Shown here: positions 59,882 to 64,000 of the stretch, piece after piece
Layout of the letters: the number at the start of each line of letters is the position of its first letter
How positions within the stretch are numbered: the stretch's first letter is position 1
Assembly: GCA_016124855.1 (NCBI GenBank)
Contig: WGMX01000020.1
Location: 248,001-312,000 of the forward strand
Reading direction: 5' to 3'
DNA: 64,000 bases
From: Anaerolineaceae bacterium
GTDB taxonomy: Bacteria > Chloroflexota > Anaerolineae > Aggregatilineales > Phototrophicaceae
Position numbers and translations under genes: made by a program
Notes under the pieces: generated by a model
The model's database searches: none
What the model saw: only the letters and a program-made list of their open reading frames with translations
What the model was told of the DNA's origin: nothing

Positions 59882-60505
59882 CTACGAACAGTGATTAAAG
59901 CGGTAAGCCCATTGATCAAGGTACATCATACTGGACAGCTCCGCTTCTGAGATCAGACTGCGGAACTTGATGGTCACACGACCATGATACGGATCGCCAG
60001 TGGTGCAGCGCTGCCAACTGGTGACAACCAAGCCTTCGGCGGCGTGCACACCCCGATATTGATAGATGCCGTGTCCGGTGTCAATTTTGTCGTCCATGAT
60101 GTTAATATCTGGCTGACCTAACTGTATAATCCATTCACCCAGCGCATAGCGGGTATCCACCCAGAATTGATCGACCGTCCGGTTGCTGATCCAGATTGTT
60201 CCGCGCCGTGCTGTGTCAATCCATGCCGGAGCGGTTGGTTTCCAGTGCCAGTAGATATAGCCACCTGTATTTTGAATCGTTCGGTTATCAACCGATTCGA
60301 CCCACTCATGTCCGCGCAGCAGGCGCAGCACCTCAGGCACAGTCATGCCGGGGTGAATGCCCATGAAGCACGGCGCGGGGCAGCCCTCGGATGTGAATAA
60401 CTGTCGCAAGCTGCGATCACCATCCGGTTGGGCGCGGACGAGCATCAGAGTCAGCGAGAAAAGAACCACCGGAATCAGGGCGAGCCGTAGGTACAAGCGT
60501 GACAT
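59882..60505 (-). CDS. CxxxC membrane-anchored protein, array member 5
   Basis: 207 residues. Anchor RLYLRLALIPVVLFSLTLML; SEGCPAPCFMGIHPGMTV; then SVDNRTIQNTGGYIYWHWKP, very like member 8 (QVDNRTINNVSGYISWTW). The loop is ALGEWIIQLGQPD, the late Cys is in SWQRCTTGDPYHG. A closing Cys (FNHCS) is present. Members 5 and 8 form a subgroup distinguished by the VDNRTI segment. Confidence 0.85.
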   Translation of the reverse strand: MSRLYLRLALIPVVLFSLTLMLVRAQPDGDRSLRQLFTSEGCPAPCFMGIHPGMTVPEVLRLLRGHEWVESVDNRTIQNTGGYIYWHWKPTAPAWIDTARRGTIWISNRTVDQFWVDTRYALGEWIIQLGQPDINIMDDKIDTGHGIYQYRGVHAAEGLVVTSWQRCTTGDPYHGRVTIKFRSLISEAELSSMMYLDQWAYRFNHCS

Positions 60506-60515
60506 TCGTTACCTG

Positions 60516-61124
60516 TTAACACATGAGCTTGGCAGATAGTCCACTTTCACGATTATAGAGCGCTTTGCTTTCAATGTAGGTTTCGAGCTTTGACTGCCAA
60601 TAACGCTGCTTATTTAACGGGCAGTCCATCGTTGTGAACAACCGGATGCTCTGATCCACATAGCTGATGCTCACCAGAGCATAAGCCGCCGTAGGGCCAC
60701 GAATAAGGTTGGTGCGTGCGGGTTCGCCCAATAACAAGTAGAGATCACCTAGTGCAAAACGTGAATTGAATTTTACGCTGCCGACGCAGCACAATTCATC
60801 CGGTACATTGGAATGTTGGATGTAGCCGCGATAATTGCGATCCACAATGGGCGGGCTTAGGTCGCTCCACGTCCATTGAATCGTGCCTGAATCTTGGCGA
60901 ATTTCCTCAATCCACACATTCGATTTCAAAATGGTGAACGCCTCATCCATCGTGGTCACACCCGGACGGACACCCATCGAGCAAGGCATGGGGCAGTTAT
61001 CCGGTAACAGCAGTTGGCGCAGGGCATAATCATCATAGGGTTGATGGCGGATACCGATGAGCAGCGCGGCACAGATGATGAGCCATAACACCGTAAGTCG
61101 CAGGTAAAAACGCGTTAGCTGCAT
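60516..61124 (-). CDS. CxxxC membrane-anchored protein, array member 6
   Basis: 202 residues from the ATG at 61124, one base after the stop of member 7; a GTG at 61163 would extend it inside member 7, so the start is uncertain. Anchor RFYLRLTVLWLIICAALLIG; PDNCPMPCSMGVRPGVTT replaces Phe by Ser after the second Cys. IQWTWSD, ALGDLYLLLGEPA and the late TMDCPLNKQRYWQ complete the pattern. An extra Cys pair (ELCCVGS) is unique to this member. Confidence 0.8.
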   Translation of the reverse strand: MQLTRFYLRLTVLWLIICAALLIGIRHQPYDDYALRQLLLPDNCPMPCSMGVRPGVTTMDEAFTILKSNVWIEEIRQDSGTIQWTWSDLSPPIVDRNYRGYIQHSNVPDELCCVGSVKFNSRFALGDLYLLLGEPARTNLIRGPTAAYALVSISYVDQSIRLFTTMDCPLNKQRYWQSKLETYIESKALYNRESGLSAKLMC

Positions 61125-61125
61125 A

Positions 61126-61794
61126 CTATAGACACAACGATTTGAGTACTTGAATAACGCCACCGGTATTCCATGCGCGGATATACTGATTCTGCGCGGG
61201 CGGTTGGCTGTAGATGTACAACGAGGTTTTCAACTTCCAAAGTTCGCGCATGTTCACCGGACATCCTAAATAAGTTCTGGCTTCAACCTTGTCATAACCG
61301 ATTGAGACATAAAATGGACGGCTGGGCGTGGTAAATGCCGGTCTAAAAGTGCTGAAACTGTAGCTGTTGGGTCTTTGTAATAAGAGATTGACCGCGCCGG
61401 TAGGAATCATCGTGGAAACATGAATTTCATTGACCACCGCGTGAATATCTTGGGTATAACTCAGCGCATAGGCTGGATAGGTTGCATCCAACAATGGCGA
61501 ATGGCTGCCGTTCCATTCCCAACTCACCGACAGAAAGGTTTCACTGGCCGTCTGGTTGATGCCGCTGCTCAGGACAACCCGCTTTGCCCAACCGCTGGTT
61601 TCGAGTATCTTTTTGGCCTCGTCGATAGTCGTGATACCCGGTTGTATGCCCATGAAACATGGCTCATCGCACCCATTGGGAAACAATAATTGCCGCAGTT
61701 CATGGTCGTCGTAGGCTTGCGTGTGAATAAGCATGAGCAAGCCGCTAAAAACAGCCACAGGTATCAACAGCCAACGCACATAAAAACGGATCAT
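61126..61794 (-). CDS. CxxxC membrane-anchored protein, array member 7
   Basis: 222 residues. Anchor RFYVRWLLIPVAVFSGLLML; PNGCDEPCFMGIQPGITT; VSWEWNG; the loop is degenerate here (IPTGAVNLLLQRPNS). The late Cys is in YLGCPVNMRELWKL, again CP-x5-LW. Its start overlaps the end of member 8 by 4 bases (ATGA). Confidence 0.85.
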   Translation of the reverse strand: MIRFYVRWLLIPVAVFSGLLMLIHTQAYDDHELRQLLFPNGCDEPCFMGIQPGITTIDEAKKILETSGWAKRVVLSSGINQTASETFLSVSWEWNGSHSPLLDATYPAYALSYTQDIHAVVNEIHVSTMIPTGAVNLLLQRPNSYSFSTFRPAFTTPSRPFYVSIGYDKVEARTYLGCPVNMRELWKLKTSLYIYSQPPAQNQYIRAWNTGGVIQVLKSLCL

Positions 61795-62417
61795 GGTCTG
61801 GGGAAGGGACAGGTACGCTTTAAATCACTGAGCGAATCTTGTGCCAGAAAATTTTTGGGGTCTGATTGCAGCGTATAGGTCAAGATCACCGGACGGCGGT
61901 AGGGTTCGGCTGCGTTACAGGGCTGCCAGCTTTGAATCATGAGTCCCGTTTGACCATAAAAAGCGGTGTACAGCGAAAAGGTACGTTTTCGGTCGGCTGT
62001 GCGGTCGATGATTTCCTGATCCGGTAGTCCCAACACCAAACGAATGTCGCCTAATTGCAGGTTGCCGTAGATCATGATCTGCACCACTTTTTTCTGCGTT
62101 GCCCAGATTTCGCCCTCCAGAGCGCTGTTGACCCAATCCGGTGTTTGGTCACTCCATGTCCACGAAATATAGCCGCTGACATTGTTGATGGTGCGGTTAT
62201 CCACCTGCTTTACCCAACTGCTGGACTCTAAGGCGGCTACCGCGTCGTCAATGCTGGTAACACCCGGTTGAATGTTGGCAAAGCAGGCCGCGCTGCAATC
62301 GGCTGGCACGAACACCTGCTGCTTGGAGTAGGCATAAGGCTGTGTCTGAATCAGCAGTGCGCCCGCCGCACACAGCAAGAATATCACAAAGGTGATGCGT
62401 AAATGCCAGCGAATCAT
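61791..62417 (-). CDS. CxxxC membrane-anchored protein, array member 8
   Basis: 208 residues from the ATG at 62417, which overlaps the stop of member 9 by 4 bases; a longer upstream frame lies within member 9 and is a shadow. Anchor WHLRITFVIFLLCAAGALLI; ADCSAACFANIQPGVTS, with Met replaced by Ala. VDNRTINNVSGYISWTWSD as in member 5; LQLGDIRLVLGLPD; late Cys in SWQPCNAAEPYRRP. A final Cys stands in LKRTCPFPRP. Confidence 0.85.
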   Translation of the reverse strand: MIRWHLRITFVIFLLCAAGALLIQTQPYAYSKQQVFVPADCSAACFANIQPGVTSIDDAVAALESSSWVKQVDNRTINNVSGYISWTWSDQTPDWVNSALEGEIWATQKKVVQIMIYGNLQLGDIRLVLGLPDQEIIDRTADRKRTFSLYTAFYGQTGLMIQSWQPCNAAEPYRRPVILTYTLQSDPKNFLAQDSLSDLKRTCPFPRP

Positions 62418-63103
62418 ATGGTTCCACAGCTCTGGCGTTCGCGCGCATTCAAGATCGTGTGCAAGTTGATGTTGGGCGTGACCCGCGCAGTCGGCGTGGT
62501 TTGGACGAGCACCCGTTTGCTCATGAAGATGTGCAGCGGTTGCAGCCACAAATCAGCCAGATACGGACAGGGACGCACCCGCATTTGCCAATGGAATTCG
62601 GCAGACGCGTAAATATAGCGCCATTCGATTGCCCACTGTTCGCCATTCCGTGTGGGCATAAACTCCATGCCGGACGGATTCCCGCGAAGGCGATAAATCG
62701 CACCGGCGGGAAGCAGCGTATCAAAGGCGATGCTTTCGACTTTGTGGTTGCGAATATTGATGTTTCCATCTGCTGATGTCGGGTTTGTCGCCAACAGGCG
62801 CGGGCGGTTGATCGCCCATTCCCATTGAATGTGACCGAGATCATCAAATTTGCTAGACGAAGGATCAAGTGGAATCAGACGCACACTCTTGGCATCAATC
62901 CACGAACTGACCTTTAAAAGATTGAGCGCTTCTTCGTCGGTGGTTATTCCCAATTGGATTCCAGCAAAGCACGAGTCCTCACAATTTGCGGGCAGAATTT
63001 CGGTTAGTGAACGGCTGTCTTCCGCTTGAGCGCGGACGACGAGCAGTGCGATACTCAGCACAAGGCTGATACCCAGCATGAGACGGCTGATAAGAATGGT
63101 CAT
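62414..63103 (-). CDS. CxxxC membrane-anchored protein, array member 9
   Basis: 229 residues, the most divergent member with member 10. Anchor LMLGISLVLSIALLVV; PANCEDSCFAGIQLGITT; IQWEWAI; loop LPAGAIYRLRGNPSG; late Cys in VRPCPYLADLWLQP. A C-terminal extension of about 45 residues ends RERQSCGTI. Overlaps both neighbours by 4 bases. Confidence 0.83.
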   Translation of the reverse strand: MTILISRLMLGISLVLSIALLVVRAQAEDSRSLTEILPANCEDSCFAGIQLGITTDEEALNLLKVSSWIDAKSVRLIPLDPSSSKFDDLGHIQWEWAINRPRLLATNPTSADGNINIRNHKVESIAFDTLLPAGAIYRLRGNPSGMEFMPTRNGEQWAIEWRYIYASAEFHWQMRVRPCPYLADLWLQPLHIFMSKRVLVQTTPTARVTPNINLHTILNARERQSCGTI

Positions 63104-63735
63104 GTCTCTTTACGACGACGGCAGGCCGCATCAATCAGGTGTTTAGCCGTGTTTAGGCTGGTCATGGTGCGCGTCGTACTGGCAAGAAAGAGCGGTGTCG
63201 TACCCAATATAAGCTGCGTCGGTTGATTCCAAAAATCGTGGCAGTTGACGACGGCGTTCAAGACGTAACCTTTGCCTACATAATACAAATCGACATTGAA
63301 ACTGGTATAGGGTGTGGTCTGCCGCATGGCAATCCGTTGACTGCCGCTTGTATCCATTTGCAGCATCAAATCGCCCAAGCGAATACGGGTATACAAGCGT
63401 ATGGATGAAATCTCATCACGGTCGTAAAAGAGCGCCGGAATTTGCGAAGAATCCATCAAGCCCGAATGATTTTCGTTCCAGAACCACGCGATTGTCTCCA
63501 ACGATTCGCTGACCCCCACCCGCGAAATTGATTCTGTCGAGCGCAGTTGACTTAACGCGTCCTGCGGTTTGGTAATGCCCGGTTGAATGCCCATGAAACA
63601 TGGACTGGTACAGCCATCCGGCAGCAAAAACGCCTGCACATCACGATTGTCATAGGACTGGGCGCGGATCATCAACAGCGCAGCGCTTAAGAATAGAAGG
63701 GGCAGACAGGCCAAGTGAAGAATTAGGCGAAACAT
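63100..63735 (-). CDS. CxxxC membrane-anchored protein, array member 10, first gene of the operon
   Basis: 211 residues. Anchor RLILHLACLPLLFLSAALLM; PDGCTSPCFMGIQPGITK; IAWFWNEN; loop IRLGDLMLQMDTSGS lacks the final G-x-P. Late Cys in AVVNCHDFWNQPTQL. The tail is basic (DAACRRRKET). First to be transcribed, about 45 bases behind a -10-like TATAAT on the minus strand. Confidence 0.83.
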   Translation of the reverse strand: MFRLILHLACLPLLFLSAALLMIRAQSYDNRDVQAFLLPDGCTSPCFMGIQPGITKPQDALSQLRSTESISRVGVSESLETIAWFWNENHSGLMDSSQIPALFYDRDEISSIRLYTRIRLGDLMLQMDTSGSQRIAMRQTTPYTSFNVDLYYVGKGYVLNAVVNCHDFWNQPTQLILGTTPLFLASTTRTMTSLNTAKHLIDAACRRRKET

Positions 63736-63892
63736 TCAGTCTCTGGCATTAAGGAAACCAAAATGTTGATGTCTGGATAAAATATATTATAACGCGGCTT
63801 TACCAAATGCCCCAAACACACAGGCGGTGCGAACATAAATTCTGGTATAATGAAGGTGTTGATAGTCATCAGGAGGTGGCAGATGAGCGACC
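63736..63892. promoter_or_regulatory. divergent promoter region for the array and the right-edge gene
   Basis: Rightward: an extended -10, TGGTATAAT (63843-63851), then AGGAGGT six bases before the ATG at 63893. Leftward: TATAAT on the minus strand (63786-63791) with a weak -35 (TTGGGG near 63810-63815). The two starts would be about 80 bases apart, so one regulator could serve both. Confidence 0.45.
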
Positions 63893-64000
63893 AATCACCC
63901 CAAGTGTATTATGCCAGTCAAAGTCCGATTACCGATCCAGCCAATTATACAAATCTTTATGACGAGGTTCCGCGTGATATAGAAGGCATCAGCAAGACTG
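63893..64000 (+). CDS. hypothetical protein, cut by the window edge
   Basis: 36 codons are visible: MSDQSPQVYYASQSPITDPA, then NYTNLYDEVPRDIEGISK. A strong AGGAGGT site and extended -10 support expression. The pattern I-T-D-P-x-x-Y-x-x-L-(Y/F)-D-x-(L/V)-P-x-D-I is reminiscent of the N-terminus of some transglutaminase-like proteins, but the visible part is too short to assign. No signal peptide. Confidence 0.7.

Larger units (their letters stand above)
57195..63735 (-). repeat. tandem array of ten paralogous CxxxC membrane-anchored proteins
   Basis: Ten consecutive minus-strand genes of about 200-230 codons fill 6.5 kb with no foreign gene between them. Gaps run from a 4-base overlap to 25 bases. 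All products share an N-terminal membrane anchor, a C-x3-C-[F/L]-[MA]-x-I-x-x-G-[VIM]-T segment, W-x-W about 70-90 residues in, a L-G-[DE]-x-x-x-x-L-G-x-P-like loop, and a late Cys. The array begins at 63735 beside a divergent promoter region and should be one operon. Confidence 0.9.

Noticed and set aside
1..64000. tRNA, rRNA, CRISPR array, integrase or transposase genes
   Set aside because: Looked for by eye on both strands; nothing with the expected motifs was found. A covariance-model search for RNAs would be decisive.

Overview
The window looks like chromosomal DNA of a free-living member of the Chloroflexota (Anaerolineae-like). This is an inference from protein style: long Thr-Pro-rich linkers after signal peptides, membrane proteins with stalks of repeated 'ATVAQG' units followed by many TPRs, GxxQW membrane proteins, and short hairpin or phrase repeats such as TAGGGGCGAC / GTCGCCCCT between genes. 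No rRNA, tRNA, CRISPR array, transposase or phage gene was seen.

Layout. 1-5.6 kb: a truncated alpha/beta hydrolase, a small hypothetical, an aldehyde dehydrogenase/GNAT pair behind a leader with a terminator, an HNH nuclease with a small partner, and a Phd/VapC-type toxin-antitoxin pair. 5.7-13.9 kb: an O-methyltransferase and three minus-strand TPR proteins, the largest two membrane-anchored with coiled stalks, one of them a TIR-TM-TPR receptor-like protein. 14.2-19.5 kb: a three-gene helicase/helicase/PD-(D/E)XK nuclease operon resembling a split AddAB. It is followed by an AT-rich insert (19.5-21.8 kb) that duplicated the last codons of the nuclease gene and sits next to a PIN-domain two-gene module. 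22.3-24.9 kb: an ECF sigma factor operon ending in a pentapeptide-repeat protein. 25.2-33.9 kb: a PQQ-type glucose/sorbosone dehydrogenase-like lipoprotein, a secreted PPC-like protein, a membrane protein, a LysE-family exporter behind what reads as a Thr-rich leader peptide/attenuator, a three-gene GNAT/unknown/methyltransferase set, and a GT-C type membrane glycosyltransferase.

34.3-57.1 kb is devoted to the cell surface. It holds a 3314-residue secreted protein (subtilase, parallel beta-helix, about eleven tandem repeats of ~130 residues), a lipoprotein, and a glycan cluster. The glycan cluster comprises a DegT aminotransferase and GNAT for an acylamino sugar, four GT4 genes including one triple-domain polypeptide, and a glutamine-hydrolysing asparagine synthetase-like amidotransferase.

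57.2-63.7 kb is the most unusual part: ten consecutive, tightly packed paralogous genes for ~210-residue membrane-anchored, extracytoplasmic proteins with a CxxxC-[F/L]-x-x-I motif. I do not recognise a described family. They share one strand and read as one operon from a divergent promoter region facing the partial gene at the right edge.
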